A DNA stretch of 64,000 nt from Bacteroides sp. Lineage in GTDB: Bacteria > Bacteroidota > Bacteroidia > Bacteroidales > Bacteroidaceae. The position numbers and the translations under genes are program-made. The notes below the pieces were generated by a model. It saw nothing but the letters and a program-made list of their open reading frames with translations, did no database searches and was not told the DNA's origin. The stretch spans positions 16,588 to 80,587 of the forward strand of contig JAGATY010000024.1 in assembly GCA_017621035.1 (NCBI GenBank). The letters run 5' to 3'. Below, piece after piece: positions 45,694 to 55,890 of the stretch (positions are counted from its first letter, which is position 1; each line of letters begins with the position of its first letter).

Positions 45694-48516
45694 ATGAGCG
45701 AAGATAAGTATATATCCATCAAAGGCGCACGCGTCAACAATCTGAAGAACATCGACGTAAAAATCCCTCGCAATCGGCTGGTCGTCATCACCGGCCTATC
45801 AGGCTCCGGCAAATCGTCACTGGCATTCGATACGCTTTATGCCGAAGGTCAACGTCGGTATGTGGAAAGCCTGAGCAGCTATGCCCGACAGTTTTTGGGA
45901 CGCCTGAACAAACCGGAGTGTGACTTCATCCAAGGAATTCCTCCGGCCATTGCCATCGAGCAGAAAGTATCGAGCCGCAACCCTCGCTCCACAGTGGGTA
46001 CTTCCACAGAAATCTATGAGTATCTGAGGCTGCTCTTTGCACGTGTGGGCAAGACCTTTTCACCCGTAAGCGGACAGGAGGTGAAGAAACATTCGGCCGA
46101 AGACATTGTAAACTGCATGCTGGAACAGCCGATAGGCACTCGCTTCACCCTGCTGACGCCCGTACTGCTGCGCGAGGAGAGAAGCCTGGAACAACAGCTA
46201 CAAATAGACCTGAAGCAGGGTTTCACTCGGGTGGAAGTGAATGGGGAGATTCGGCGTATTGACGATTACCTCCAAGTACTGGCAGCAGGGAACGGGACAG
46301 AGGTCGGACGGGACGTCGTCTTCTTGCTTATCGACCGCATGGCCTGTTCTCACGAGCAGGACGTCATCAGTCGCCTGACCGACTCGGCCGAGACGGCAAT
46401 GTATGAGGGGGACGGCACTTGTCTGCTACGCTTCTATGAGGCCGACGGTAGCACACACCTGCATCGCTTCAGCACGAAGTTCGAGGCCGACGGCATCACG
46501 TTCGAGGAACCGACAGACCAAATGTTCTCGTTCAACAACCCGCTGGGTGCCTGTCCGGAGTGCGAAGGCTTCGGGCGCGTCATCGGCATCGACGAGCATC
46601 TTGTAATCCCCGACCGCTCCCTGTCTGTGTATGAAGGAGCAGTAGTCTGCTGGCGCGGGGAGGTAATGAGCGAATGGAAGAACATGGTGGTGCGAGGTGC
46701 CGAGAAAGCAGGCTTCCCCATCTTCACGCCCTACTACGAGCTGACAGACGAACAACGCCGGATGTTATGGGAAGGGTGCCGCTACTTCGAGGGCATCAAT
46801 GCCTTCTTCAGAATGGTGCAGGAGAATCAATATAAGATACAATACCGCGTCATGCTGTCACGATACCGAGGAAAGACACTCTGTCCCACGTGCCACGGTA
46901 CGCGGCTGAAGAAAGAGGCCTCCTTTGTGAAAGTGGGTGGCAAGAGCATCACCGAACTGGTGGAATTACCAATCAGCGAGTTGAAACACTTCTTCGACAC
47001 CCTTCGTTTGAACGAGCACGATGCAGAGGTGGCACGCCGGTTGCTGACAGAAATCAATAACCGATTGCAGTTCCTGCTGGATGTGGGATTAGGCTATCTG
47101 ACACTGAACCGTCAGAGCAATACCCTCTCCGGAGGTGAAAGCCAACGCATCAACCTGGCCACATCGCTCGGAAGCAGCCTGGTCGGCTCGCTCTACATTC
47201 TCGATGAGCCAAGTATCGGTCTGCATAGTCGCGACACCGACAAGCTCATTAAGGTGCTTCGACAATTACAGCAGTTGGGCAACACGGTAGTCGTTGTTGA
47301 ACACGATGAAGAGATTATTCGTGCCGCCGATTACATCATCGACATCGGTCCCGAGGCAGGACGACTGGGTGGTGAGGTGGTTTACGCCGGCAATCCTACC
47401 GATGAAAACGGGCAGAAGCCGACCAACTCCTACACGCTGAAGTATCTGATGGGAGAAGAGCAGATACCGCTGCCTGCCTGCCGACGTCCGTGGAACAATT
47501 ACATCGAGTTGAAGGGGGCCAGAGAGAATAATCTGAAAGGTGTAGACGTGCGCTTCCCACTCAACGTCATGACGGTAGTCACCGGCGTCAGCGGATCGGG
47601 CAAGTCGACCCTCGTCAGAGAAGTGTTCTACAAGGCACTGAAGCGGGAAGTGGACGTGAATGGCTGCGAGCGTCCGGGCGAGTTCTCAACCATAAGTGGC
47701 AGTCTGCGCGACCTCCGATGTGTGGAGTTTGTAGACCAGAATCCCATCGGCAAGTCCACCCGCAGTAATCCCGTCACCTACCTCAAGGCTTATGATGAGA
47801 TACGAAAACTGTTTGCCGAGCAGCCTCTTGCCAAACAAATGGGCTACACCGCCGGCTACTTCAGCTTCAACAGCGAGGGAGGACGATGTGAGGAGTGCAA
47901 GGGAGAGGGCACCATCACCGTCGAGATGCAGTTTATGGCCGACCTCGTGTTGCCCTGCGAGTGCTGCCACGGCAAGCGATACAAGCCCGATACCCTGGAG
48001 GTGCGCTTCCAAGGCCAGAGTATCTACGACGTACTGGAAATGACCGTCAACCAGGCCATAGACTTCTTCACCCAACACAAGCAACCGAAGATTGCACGTC
48101 GACTGAAACCCCTTCAAGACGTGGGACTGGGCTACGTCAAGCTCGGTCAGTCCTCCTCCACCCTCTCCGGCGGTGAGAACCAGCGTGTCAAGCTTGCCTA
48201 CTACCTCGGCATCGAGAAGGCTGACCCCACGATGTTTATCTTCGACGAACCCACAACCGGCCTCCACTTCCACGATATCAAGAAGCTGTTAGAGGCCTTC
48301 GATGCTCTCATCCGTCGCGGCCATTCCATTGTCATCATCGAACACAATCTGGAGGTGGTGAAATGTGCCGATCACGTCATCGATATGGGACCCGAAGGGG
48401 GAGAACGAGGCGGCACAGTGGTGGCACAAGGCACACCGGAAGAGGTGGCACAATGCCCAACGAGTTATACCGGCCAATTCCTCCGCGAAAAGCTGGCCGC
48501 AGGCATGGTGATGTAA
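45694..48516 (+). CDS. uvrA: Excinuclease ABC subunit A
   Basis: 940 residues, full-length UvrA. It recognises DNA lesions and loads UvrB in nucleotide excision repair. Walker A motifs GLSGSGKSS (34-42) and GVSGSGKST (about 631-639) and two ABC signatures LSGGE are present. The zinc modules are seen in [18 protein letters not shown] and [19 protein letters not shown] -7-like TACCTTTG lies at 45659-45666. A terminator lies 55 bp after the stop. Confidence 0.98.
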   Translation: MSEDKYISIKGARVNNLKNIDVKIPRNRLVVITGLSGSGKSSLAFDTLYAEGQRRYVESLSSYARQFLGRLNKPECDFIQGIPPAIAIEQKVSSRNPRSTVGTSTEIYEYLRLLFARVGKTFSPVSGQEVKKHSAEDIVNCMLEQPIGTRFTLLTPVLLREERSLEQQLQIDLKQGFTRVEVNGEIRRIDDYLQVLAAGNGTEVGRDVVFLLIDRMACSHEQDVISRLTDSAETAMYEGDGTCLLRFYEADGSTHLHRFSTKFEADGITFEEPTDQMFSFNNPLGACPECEGFGRVIGIDEHLVIPDRSLSVYEGAVVCWRGEVMSEWKNMVVRGAEKAGFPIFTPYYELTDEQRRMLWEGCRYFEGINAFFRMVQENQYKIQYRVMLSRYRGKTLCPTCHGTRLKKEASFVKVGGKSITELVELPISELKHFFDTLRLNEHDAEVARRLLTEINNRLQFLLDVGLGYLTLNRQSNTLSGGESQRINLATSLGSSLVGSLYILDEPSIGLHSRDTDKLIKVLRQLQQLGNTVVVVEHDEEIIRAADYIIDIGPEAGRLGGEVVYAGNPTDENGQKPTNSYTLKYLMGEEQIPLPACRRPWNNYIELKGARENNLKGVDVRFPLNVMTVVTGVSGSGKSTLVREVFYKALKREVDVNGCERPGEFSTISGSLRDLRCVEFVDQNPIGKSTRSNPVTYLKAYDEIRKLFAEQPLAKQMGYTAGYFSFNSEGGRCEECKGEGTITVEMQFMADLVLPCECCHGKRYKPDTLEVRFQGQSIYDVLEMTVNQAIDFFTQHKQPKIARRLKPLQDVGLGYVKLGQSSSTLSGGENQRVKLAYYLGIEKADPTMFIFDEPTTGLHFHDIKKLLEAFDALIRRGHSIVIIEHNLEVVKCADHVIDMGPEGGERGGTVVAQGTPEEVAQCPTSYTGQFLREKLAAGMVM

Positions 48517-48570
48517 GGCATCTGCGCATCCCTATATATATAAATAAGGTGTAGGAACCTGATGAGAGCC

Positions 48571-48615
48571 GAGGCCCCGATGTTACGCAAAGCAGCATCG
48601 GGGCCTCGCTGTTTT
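48571..48615 (+). terminator. Terminator of uvrA
   Basis: GAGGCCCCGATG / CATCGGGGCCTC arms then GCTGTTTT. Confidence 0.85.
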
Positions 48616-48637
48616 CGGCACCGTGATGGGGTGTGAA

Positions 48638-48823
48638 AAGAGACCCGTATGCACCCCGAAATAAGACCCCGTATGTGACCTAAAATGAGACCCCGTATGT
48701 CATGCTCAATGAGACACGGGGTCTCATGGTATATGAGACACGGGGTCTCATGATGTATGAGACACGGGGTCTCATGATGCATGAGACACGGGGTCTCATT
48801 TGGGCACCCATACGGGGTCTCAT
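48638..48823. repeat. 24-bp tandem array of palindromic GAGAC/GTCTC units
   Basis: Four near-identical units ATGAGACACGGGGTCTCAT start at 48709, 48733, 48757 and 48781 (exact period 24), preceded by three more diverged units with a GACCCCGTATG core and followed by one partial. The unit arms (ATGAGAC/GTCTCAT) are inverted repeats. It fills most of the gap between uvrA and mnmA (convergent). A minus-strand frame through it stays open only because 24 is a multiple of 3. Confidence 0.9.
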
Positions 48824-48871
48824 CAGCAGCCTCATCGGTGTGCAGAAAGAAAGCCGATAACTGTCTGTGGA

Positions 48872-49939
48872 CTAAAGAGTTATCTCTCCGCTGCCAATAC
48901 AGAGGCGGGAGGCGGTGTCGTAGATGACACCGAACTGTCCGGGGGCAATGCCCTGCAGGGGTGTGTCGGAAGAGAGGGAATAGGTGCCCTCGGCCTGCGG
49001 GGTGAGATGACCGGTGAGGAACTCGGGAGTATGCCGAATCTTAAAGGTGACGGGGATTGGGTCGGACACCTCTGTCCAGGGGTTCTCCGTCAGGAAGTGG
49101 AAGCCGGTGAGACTGAGGTGTTGCCCATACTGAAGCGGGGTATCGTAGCCATGGGAGACATAGATGAGATTCTCCCAGACATCCTTCTTTACCACGTACC
49201 AGGGACCCCCGCTCAGACCGAGCCCCTTTCGCTGACCCAGCGTGTGGAACCAATAGCCTCGGTGGGTACCCAGGATGCGCCCCGTCTCCCACTCCACAAT
49301 GTGGCCCGGGCGCTCGCCCAAGTAGTGTCTCACGAATTGGTTGTACGGTATGTTGCCCAGGAAGCAGATGCCTTGGCTGTCGCGCCTGCGTGCCGTGGGT
49401 AGCTTGGCTTGGGAGGCCAGTGTGCGCACCTCCTCCTTCAGTAGTCCGCCCAGTGGGAACATCAGTTTCCGGAGTTGCCACTGATAGATTTGTGCCAGGA
49501 AGTCGGTCTGGTCTTTCACGGGGTCTTTGGCCGTGGTGAGCCAGGTTTTGTCCTCGATGTCCAGCGTACCGGCATAGTGGCCTGTGGCGATGCGGTCGAA
49601 CAGGTGTCCGGCCTCTCGGTAGAAGCAGCCGAACTTGATGAGCCGATTACAGAGCACATCGGGGTTAGGCGTCAGTCCCTGGCGTATCTTCTCCAGCATG
49701 TAGGCAGTGACGCCCTCCCTATACTCCCGACTGAGGTCGACGGTTTCCAGCGGCAGGCCGTATCGGTGTGCCACGGCTCGACACATCTCTAAGTCCTCCT
49801 CCATGCTGCACTGCATGTAGTCGGTCTGCTCATCGGTAATCTGGATGTAGAAAAGAGAGGGGCGATGGCCCTGCTCGCACAGTAGATGCACGACCACGGA
49901 GCTATCGACCCCTCCGGACAAAAGAACAGCAATATTCAT
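48872..49939 (-). CDS. mnmA: tRNA-specific 2-thiouridylase
   Basis: 355 residues. It thiolates U34 of tRNA-Lys/Glu/Gln. The PP-loop LSGGVDSSV is at 7-15; the two active-site cysteines are Cys97 (NPDVLCNR) and Cys192 (GICFLG), with [11 protein letters not shown] between. Complete C-terminal domain ending [10 protein letters not shown]. Bacteroides often carry two mnmA paralogues; which one this is cannot be said. Its start faces the metY end, 51 bp apart on the same strand. Confidence 0.95.
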   Translation of the reverse strand: MNIAVLLSGGVDSSVVVHLLCEQGHRPSLFYIQITDEQTDYMQCSMEEDLEMCRAVAHRYGLPLETVDLSREYREGVTAYMLEKIRQGLTPNPDVLCNRLIKFGCFYREAGHLFDRIATGHYAGTLDIEDKTWLTTAKDPVKDQTDFLAQIYQWQLRKLMFPLGGLLKEEVRTLASQAKLPTARRRDSQGICFLGNIPYNQFVRHYLGERPGHIVEWETGRILGTHRGYWFHTLGQRKGLGLSGGPWYVVKKDVWENLIYVSHGYDTPLQYGQHLSLTGFHFLTENPWTEVSDPIPVTFKIRHTPEFLTGHLTPQAEGTYSLSSDTPLQGIAPGQFGVIYDTASRLCIGSGEITL

Positions 49940-49989
49940 ATCAACACCTATTGAAATCGTTCTTATCCTGAAAGCTATGTCTAAAGTGC

Positions 49990-51279
49990 TTAGATGCGGT
50001 CGAAGGCTTGTGCCAGGTCGGCAAGCAGGTCATCGATATGCTCTGTTCCGATGGAGAGTCGCACCGTGGAGGGTGTGATGTGCTGCTCGGCCAGTTCCTG
50101 CTCACTCATCTGGGAGTGGGTGGTGGTATAGGGATGGATGACCAGACTCTTCACATCGGCAACGTTGGCCAGCAGAGAGAAGAGCTGCAGTGAGTCGATG
50201 AATCGCCATGCCGCCTCTTGTCCGCCCTTAATCTCGAAGGTGAAGATGCTACCGGCTCCCTGGGGGAAGTACTGACGGTACAACTTGTTGTCAGGATGGG
50301 ATGGCAGGGCCGGATGGTTCACTTTCGCTACCTTGGGATGATTACTGAGGAACTCTACCACACGCAGGGCATTCTGCACATGTCGCTCCACGCGGAGGGA
50401 GAGTGTCTCCAACCCTTGCAGCAGGATGAAGGCATTGAAGGGAGAGAGGGTGGCTCCGGTATCGCGAAGCAGCACGGCACGTATGCGTGTGACAAAGGCT
50501 GCCTCTCCGGCCACGTCGGCAAACACGGCACCGTGGTAGCTGGGGTCGGGCTGTGCCAAGGTGGGGAACTTCTCAGGGTAGGCCTTCCAGTTGAAACTAC
50601 CGCCGTCGACAATGACACCTCCTAGACTGCTGCCATGTCCGCCTATGAACTTGGTGGCACTGTGAACCACGATGTCGGCACCATGCTCCAAGGGACGAAG
50701 CAGGTAGGGAGTGGCGAATGTGTTGTCGATAATCAACGGGATGCCATGACGATGAGCCACTGCTGCCACGCCCTCGATGTTCAGCACGTCACTGTTCGGA
50801 TTACCGAAGGTCTCTGCATAGACGGCCTTGGTGTTGGGAAGAATGGCAGCCTCCAGTGCCTGCAGGTCGTTCACCTTGACGATTGTATTTGTGATTCCCT
50901 GGTTAGCCAGCGTGTGAGTTATAAGGTTGAACGACCCTCCGTACAGGTTGTCGGCTGCCACAAGATGGTCGCCTGCCGAGAGGATGTTCTCTAGTGCATA
51001 GGTCACTGCCGCCGCGCCGGATGCTACGGCCAGACCGGCTACTCCGCCCTCCAGTGCCGCTACTCGTTGCTCGAATACACCCTGGGTGGAGTTGGTCAGT
51101 CGACCATAGATGTTACCTGCATCGCGAAGCCCGAATCGGTCGGCGGCATGCTGGGAGTTGCGGAATACATAGGAAGTGGTCTGATAGATGGGCACGGCAC
51201 GGGCGTCGGTAGCGGGGTCGGGCTGTTCTTGTCCTACGTGAAGTTGCAGTGTCTCGAAGTGAAGTTTCGTTGTTGCCAT
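49990..51279 (-). CDS. metY: O-acetylhomoserine aminocarboxypropyltransferase (sulfhydrylase)
   Basis: 429 residues from the ATG at 51279 ([19 protein letters not shown]); a longer frame to 51450 has no family similarity. PLP enzyme of the cystathionine gamma-synthase family that makes homocysteine from O-acetylhomoserine and sulfide. The PLP lysine lies in [18 protein letters not shown] and the N-terminal [14 protein letters not shown] is family-typical. Divergent from the Lrp-type regulator, so regulation by it is plausible. Promoter evidence is listed separately. Confidence 0.95.
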   Translation of the reverse strand: MATTKLHFETLQLHVGQEQPDPATDARAVPIYQTTSYVFRNSQHAADRFGLRDAGNIYGRLTNSTQGVFEQRVAALEGGVAGLAVASGAAAVTYALENILSAGDHLVAADNLYGGSFNLITHTLANQGITNTIVKVNDLQALEAAILPNTKAVYAETFGNPNSDVLNIEGVAAVAHRHGIPLIIDNTFATPYLLRPLEHGADIVVHSATKFIGGHGSSLGGVIVDGGSFNWKAYPEKFPTLAQPDPSYHGAVFADVAGEAAFVTRIRAVLLRDTGATLSPFNAFILLQGLETLSLRVERHVQNALRVVEFLSNHPKVAKVNHPALPSHPDNKLYRQYFPQGAGSIFTFEIKGGQEAAWRFIDSLQLFSLLANVADVKSLVIHPYTTTHSQMSEQELAEQHITPSTVRLSIGTEHIDDLLADLAQAFDRI

Positions 51280-51342
51280 AGTTGTTGCATTTATAGTGTT
51301 AATACTGATGAGAGGCCACCCTCTCTGTTTATTTCTCTGCGA

Positions 51343-51373
51343 CAAAGGTAGAGGTGACAGCGTTTTCGCACAA
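51343..51373 (-). promoter_or_regulatory. metY: metY promoter
   Basis: On the minus strand TTG (51371-51373), a 20-bp spacer and TACCTTTG (51343-51350) fit the Bacteroides -33/-7 consensus, about 64 bp before the metY ATG. The divergent Lrp gene has a TAACTTTG at 51402-51409. Confidence 0.65.
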
Positions 51374-51477
51374 GATGTAAGGAAAATAAAGAAAATGTCC
51401 CTAACTTTGGCGCGTCTTACAGAATATCTTCCCTGCAAGACCGGTAACAAGACAACTAAAACAGAACATTATTCTTT

Positions 51478-51939
51478 ATGGAGACATTAGACAAAGTAGA
51501 CCTGCAGATACTACGCACACTGCAGGAGAATGCCCGCCTCACCACCAAGGAGCTGGCGGCACGTGTGAGCCTTAGTTCCACCCCCGTATTCGAAAGGCTC
51601 AAGCGACTGGAGAGAGAGGGGTACATCAAGAAGTACATAGCCGTGCTGGACGCCGATAAGCTTAACCAAGGCTTCATCGTCTTCTGCCTAGTGAAGCTGA
51701 AGCGGATGAACCGAGAGATAGCGGCCGACTTCTCCCAACGCATCAGCCAGATACCCGAGGTTACGGAGTGCTACAACATCTCGGGCAGTTTCGACTACCT
51801 GCTAAAGGTGCGTGCCCCCAACATGAAGTACTATCAGGAGTTCCTCCTCAACGTCCTCGGCACCATCGACAGCCTAGGCTCGCTGGAGAGCACATTCGTG
51901 ATGGATACGGTGAAGCAACAGTATGGCATTGCCATCTAG
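51478..51939 (+). CDS. Lrp/AsnC family transcriptional regulator
   Basis: 153 residues. N-terminal HTH (VDLQILRTLQENARLTTKELAARVSLSSTPVFERLKRLEREG, residues ~7-50) and a C-terminal RAM ligand-binding domain (CYNISGSFDYLLKVRAPNM, KYYQEFLLN). It is divergent from metY with a shared 198-bp promoter region, so it is likely to control methionine/cysteine supply, an inference. Followed by a long repeat-rich non-coding region. Confidence 0.92.
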   Translation: METLDKVDLQILRTLQENARLTTKELAARVSLSSTPVFERLKRLEREGYIKKYIAVLDADKLNQGFIVFCLVKLKRMNREIAADFSQRISQIPEVTECYNISGSFDYLLKVRAPNMKYYQEFLLNVLGTIDSLGSLESTFVMDTVKQQYGIAI

Positions 51940-51997
51940 ATACACCTTATATATATATACGCGCGCGCGAGGGAAGAGAATAGAGAAAGTAAACCAA

Positions 51998-52540
51998 CTT
52001 CACCTACCACCTCCCCCTGGCGGGTACTCCTCCTCCCAGGAGGAGGAGAGCCAAGTTACTATCTCTACCCAGTAACGTTGCCTGCCTGGTACTCACCCAC
52101 AAGACTATCTCAGCTCCCCTCCTTCTGGAAGGAGGGGTGGCACAACGTGACGGGGTGGTAGGTGAAGACATCAAGGAGACCATATCCACCTACCAACTCC
52201 CCCTGCGGGTACTCCTCCTCCCAGGAGGAGGAGAGCCAAGTTACTATCTCTACCCAGTAACGTTGCCTGACTGATACTTACCCACAAGACTATCTCTATT
52301 TAATAACGTTACCTGACTGGCACATACCCACAAGACTATCTCTATTTAATAACGTTACCTGCCTGGTACTCACCCACAAGACTATCTCTATTTAATAACG
52401 TTACCTGACTGGCACATACCCACAAGACTATCTCTATTTAATAACGTTACCTGACTGGTACTTACCCACAAGACTATCTCAGCTCCCCTCCTTCCGGAAG
52501 GAGGGGTGGCACAACGTGACGGGGTGGTAGGTGAAGACAT
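51998..52540. repeat. Composite palindromic element with four 46-bp tandem repeats
   Basis: Arms CTTCACCTACCACC (51998-52011) and GGTGGTAGGTGAAG (52523-52536) bound two related half-elements. The first half is 51998-52176. The second starts near 52185 and repeats the same order: CTCCTCCTCCCAGGAGGAGGAG palindrome, GTTACTATCTCTACCCAGTAAC, then CCCCTCCTTC...GAAGGAGGGG. It carries an extra block of four exact-period 46-bp units (52297-52342, 52343-52388, 52389-52434, 52435-52480), each with TTTAATAACGTTACCTG and CCCACAAGACTATCTC. No gene. Confidence 0.85.
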
Positions 52541-52625
52541 CAAGGTGATGAGAAAAATTACAACAGTTTTAGTAGATAAAAAAGACCCTAAAAAGGGGGT
52601 AAAAGAGACCCGTGTCTGACCGCTA

Positions 52626-52764
52626 ATGAGACACGGGGTCTCACCACTAATGAGACTAGGGGTCTCATCACTCATGAGACTAGGGGTCTCATGGTATATG
52701 AGACTAGGGGTCTCATGATGCATGAGACTAGTAGTCTCATTAGGCATGAGACAGTAGTCTCACT
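52626..52764. repeat. Second 24-bp palindromic GAGAC/GTCTC array
   Basis: Six units starting at 52626, 52650, 52674, 52698, 52722 and 52746 (exact period 24). Middle bases shift from ACGGGG to CTAGGGG and then to CTAGTAG. The unit ATGAGACTAGTAGTCTCAT is a perfect inverted repeat. It belongs to the same family as the array at 48638. The remaining sequence to 53045 carries a weak hairpin with a GAGCACGCC core and the terminator listed next. Confidence 0.9.
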
Positions 52765-52988
52765 TCAGCGACACCCCGATGTTACTTAGCACTACTCAGT
52801 ATCAACATCTTACGTAACACCCATAGTCTTGCAATCTGTGACTTCGGAGAGCCGCGTGTGACTTCTCCCCGTCGAAACGAGTGGACTTTCCCTAGTCTGA
52901 GGGAATAAAAAAAGAGCACGCCGTCGGTCATCAGACAGTGTACTCTTACGGTAACAGATAGTTACAAATCAGCCTCTCAGACGGGCAT

Positions 52989-53032
52989 AAAAAAAGGCGG
53001 GACAGCGGGCATCACACCCCGCTGTCCCGCCT
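52989..53032 (-). terminator. Terminator of the cstA unit
   Basis: On the minus strand GGCGGGACAGCGGG / CCCGCTGTCCCGCC arms precede a run of seven T. Downstream of the small membrane gene, 14 bp after its stop. Confidence 0.9.
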
Positions 53033-53045
53033 CTGTAGGGGCAGT

Positions 53046-53273
53046 TTACTGCTTGCCGTCACCCTCGGGGTCACCCCAGTGTTTGCGAGCCATGGACTCC
53101 TTCTTTCTGAGCAGGAGCCACAGTACCAGGACAATGAGGTAGGCCACGCCTATGGTGACCCACTTCTCCGTAGTGGATATCTCGGTGTTGCGCGGGAGGA
53201 GGTAGGCGGCCGTTGCCGATATGTAGATGAGCAGGGCCAGGGGGAGGGCGGTGGATTTCTTAATGCGTTTCAT
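53046..53273 (-). CDS. Small membrane protein downstream of cstA
   Basis: 75 residues with two transmembrane helices (ALPLALLIYISATAAYLLP and WVTIGVAYLIVLVLWLLL) and a charged tail. Only 20 bp separate it from the cstA stop on the same strand, so it is in the same transcript and is a candidate small partner. Not a recognised family. Confidence 0.75.
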   Translation of the reverse strand: MKRIKKSTALPLALLIYISATAAYLLPRNTEISTTEKWVTIGVAYLIVLVLWLLLRKKESMARKHWGDPEGDGKQ

Positions 53274-53293
53274 ATCAAGAGAGCGTTATCTGT

Positions 53294-54736
53294 TTATAAC
53301 TTGGATGCGGGTTGTGAGCGGTGCTTGCGCTGCCAGGAGGTGAACCATGCGGCCGCAATCATACAGGCCAGGAGACCGATGACGTAGGAGGTGCGCTCCG
53401 ACAGTCCCAATCCCTCGGGCGCCACGCAGATGTAGGTGGTGCAGACGGTGGTCATCAGCAGGGCAGGCAGGTATGTAATCCAGTAGGGCTTCTTGGTCAG
53501 AGCCAGGCAGACGGTAATGGCCCAGAGGGTGAAGACAGAGAGGGTCTGATTGCACCAGGCAAAGTAGCGCCAGATAATCTTGAATCCCTCTGCATCGCTC
53601 AGACTGTACACGAGGACAGCGATGGTGAGAGCAAAGATGGGAATGCAGATGAGTAACCGCTTCTTGACGCTCTTCTGTTCGATGTGTAGGAAGTCGGCAG
53701 CTATCAGTCTGGCTGAGCGCAAGGCCGTATCGCCACTGGTGATGGGAGCGGCTACAATGCCCAGGATGGCCAGTACTCCACCCACTGCACCGAGCCAGTC
53801 TTTCGATATCTGTGTGGCTACCATGGCACCTGAGTAGGCACGCCCGGTGGCTTCATCGACGATGCCGTTCTCGTGGAAGAAGTAAGTCGCTGCTGCCGCC
53901 CATATCAAGGCCACGATGCCTTCGGTAATCATAGCCCCGTAGAAGACGGGTCGGCAATGCTTCTCTTTCGTCATGCAACGCGCCATCAAGGGCGACTGTG
54001 TGGCATGGAAGCCACTGATGGCTCCACAGGCAATGGAGATGAACATCATCGGGAAGATAGGGTTCTTCTCATACTTCGTTCCGAAGCCATTCCACATCTC
54101 GGGCAGGTCGGGGCTCTTAACGTAGAGCATCACCAGGATACCCACCGCCATGAAGAGCAGTGCCGCCGCGAAGAGAGGATAGACCTTACCGATAATCTTA
54201 TCGACAGGGAGCAAGGTGGCAAGGACGTAGTAAAGGAATATCACCACAATCCAGAACATCGCGTCCAGATAGTCAGGCGTCATACCGGCCAACAACTCGG
54301 CAGGCCCGCTTACGAAGACGGCTCCCACCAGTATCATCAGTATCATGGTAAAGATGCAGGAGATGGTCTTAGTCCGCTGTCCCAAGTATCGTCCGATAAT
54401 CTCCGGCAGACTCTCCCCATCGTGACGAATGGACAAGGTACCCGAGAAGAAGTCGTGCACCGCCCCCGCGAAGATGGTACCCAGCACAATCCATAGATAC
54501 GAGGCCGTACCAAACTGTGCACCCATGATAGCCCCGAAGATGGGACCCAGGCCGGCAATATTAAGAAACTGTATCATGAATATCTTCCACGTTGGCATCG
54601 GGATATAGTCCACACCATCCGTGCGAGTAAGGGCGGGAGTCTTGCGGTCATCGGGGCCAAACACCCTCTCCACAAACCGTCCATAAAGGAAATAGCCCGC
54701 TACTAAAGCAAGCAGGCAGAGCGTAAATGTAACCAT
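53294..54736 (-). CDS. cstA: Carbon starvation protein A (peptide transporter CstA)
   Basis: 480 residues, shorter than the ~700-residue E. coli CstA but like many Bacteroidetes members. Many transmembrane helices. Recognised from PMPTWKIFMIQFLNIAGLGPIFGAIMGAQFG, DFFSGTLSIRHDGESLPE, and GAISGFHATQSPLMARCM. Family role: uptake of peptides or pyruvate in carbon limitation. Co-transcribed with the 75-residue membrane gene. Confidence 0.93.
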   Translation of the reverse strand: MVTFTLCLLALVAGYFLYGRFVERVFGPDDRKTPALTRTDGVDYIPMPTWKIFMIQFLNIAGLGPIFGAIMGAQFGTASYLWIVLGTIFAGAVHDFFSGTLSIRHDGESLPEIIGRYLGQRTKTISCIFTMILMILVGAVFVSGPAELLAGMTPDYLDAMFWIVVIFLYYVLATLLPVDKIIGKVYPLFAAALLFMAVGILVMLYVKSPDLPEMWNGFGTKYEKNPIFPMMFISIACGAISGFHATQSPLMARCMTKEKHCRPVFYGAMITEGIVALIWAAAATYFFHENGIVDEATGRAYSGAMVATQISKDWLGAVGGVLAILGIVAAPITSGDTALRSARLIAADFLHIEQKSVKKRLLICIPIFALTIAVLVYSLSDAEGFKIIWRYFAWCNQTLSVFTLWAITVCLALTKKPYWITYLPALLMTTVCTTYICVAPEGLGLSERTSYVIGLLACMIAAAWFTSWQRKHRSQPASKL

Positions 54737-54848
54737 AGTGACAAAGTTTTAAGATTTAAAGGCACAAAGGTATACATTTTATGCAGAAAACGAGACAAGA
54801 AAACTACTCAAGGAGGCAACTAGCGAGAAAATTTCAAGTAGTTCAGCG

Positions 54849-55160
54849 TTATAGCATAGCCGCACACTTGCGTATCTGTGCCAAGCGCTCCATCAGACTT
54901 TTGTCATTCTTGGCCATATACATATTATACTTCATCTGAAGACGCATCAGTGAATCGGCAGGAATGTCAAGAGCCGCCTCAAACATCATGGCAGTGGTAG
55001 TAGTCAGCGTGCGGCGACCATTCAATAAATCGTTTAGTACCTTGTACGACAATCCCATCTGTTCCGCCAGTTGCTTCTGCGGAATCTTGCGATATTCTAC
55101 TTCATCCTTCAACACTTCTCCCGGATGTGTCGGAGTGTATCCTTGTCTTACGTTTGTCAT
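54849..55160 (-). CDS. higA: HigA family antitoxin
   Basis: 103 residues from the ATG at 55160 (MTNVRQGYTPTHPGEVLKDEV). The THPGEVLKDEVEYRKIPQKQLAEQMGLSYKVLNDLLNGRRTLT stretch is the classic HigA XRE-type HTH. It binds the toxin and represses the operon. It starts 10 bp after the toxin stop codon, in the toxin-first order of higBA. Confidence 0.92.
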   Translation of the reverse strand: MTNVRQGYTPTHPGEVLKDEVEYRKIPQKQLAEQMGLSYKVLNDLLNGRRTLTTTTAMMFEAALDIPADSLMRLQMKYNMYMAKNDKSLMERLAQIRKCAAML

Positions 55161-55170
55161 ACTTTCCTTT

Positions 55171-55488
55171 TTATTTATAATGGTTCGACAATTCAATGAT
55201 ACTGCATACGGTAACAACAATTTCCGAAGCAATTTTCTTTGTACTGAATTCTATCCGATATTGATCATTCACTCTGACTGATTCCAACCCGGCCTTGTTT
55301 CCTGACAATACTTCATAATTTAGTGAGTGGAAACGATAGAGATCTTCCACCCTTCCTACTGATTCCAACAAATCTATCGTCTTGCGATATTTAGCCACAA
55401 CGGGAGGTTGGAAACGATGTTTCTTATCAGACGTCTTTCCGGTCAGGTATAATTCCTCCATGTATTTCTTTTCAAAGACTATTTCCAT
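55171..55488 (-). CDS. higB: HigB-like (RelE superfamily) mRNA interferase toxin
   Basis: 105 residues. RelE/HigB fold: VAKYRKTIDLLESVGRVEDLYRFHSLNYEVLSGNKAGLESVRVNDQYRIEF. Ribosome-dependent cleavage of mRNA is the family activity. Upstream of higA with its own -7-like TACCTTTG (minus, 55512-55519). Confidence 0.9.
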   Translation of the reverse strand: MEIVFEKKYMEELYLTGKTSDKKHRFQPPVVAKYRKTIDLLESVGRVEDLYRFHSLNYEVLSGNKAGLESVRVNDQYRIEFSTKKIASEIVVTVCSIIELSNHYK

Positions 55489-55614
55489 TTCTTCGTTGTT
55501 GTTTCACGCTTCAAAGGTATGAAGTATTATTTACTCCACAAAATATGTGGACTATTTATCGCTACCTCTTAAGTACTTTTCCACCTCTATTATGCAATTT
55601 CCACAAAAACTTAT

Positions 55615-55622
55615 TACTTTTG
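55615..55622 (+). promoter_or_regulatory. -7 element upstream of the transglutaminase leader
   Basis: TACTTTTG, consensus-like. A transcript from here would carry the hairpin element at 55667-55832 in its roughly 260-nt leader. Confidence 0.45.
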
Positions 55623-55666
55623 CAAGCGGATAGAGGCAATTCTGTCCAAAGACATTTTAGAATACA

Positions 55667-55832
55667 GAAGCGTTGTGCTTATCTTGTAAATCGAGAACCT
55701 AGGAAATTCACGAACTACATACAAAGAAAGCATGGTGGTTCTCACGCATATAGCGTGGGCTGCTATTTCCACATTTGTATGTAGAGGTTTTCCTAGGACC
55801 TTCGATTTAAGACGTGGCATACAGTTCCACAC
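55667..55832. repeat. 165-bp interrupted hairpin element in the transglutaminase leader
   Basis: Nested perfect arms: AAATCGA/TCGATTT (55688-55694, 55802-55808), CCTAGGAAA/TTTCCTAGG (55698-55706, 55789-55797), CTACATACAAA/TTTGTATGTAG (55715-55725, 55774-55784). The apex is CACGCATATAGCGTG. The outer AGAAGCGTTG/CCACACTTCT is a weaker extension. It occupies much of the 402-bp gap between higB and the transglutaminase gene. Confidence 0.8.
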
Positions 55833-55890
55833 TTCTCTTTTTAAATTACAAACAGTCCCAAAGGAACTGAAAGGACAAACAAACAGTAGT

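Noticed and set aside
48465-48782. Minus-strand frame with an eight-residue HETPCLIY-type repeat, and a similar one at 52388-52747
   Set aside because: The frame stays open only because the palindromic DNA unit is 24 bp long; no start context, no conserved flanks, and the DNA symmetry explains the pattern.
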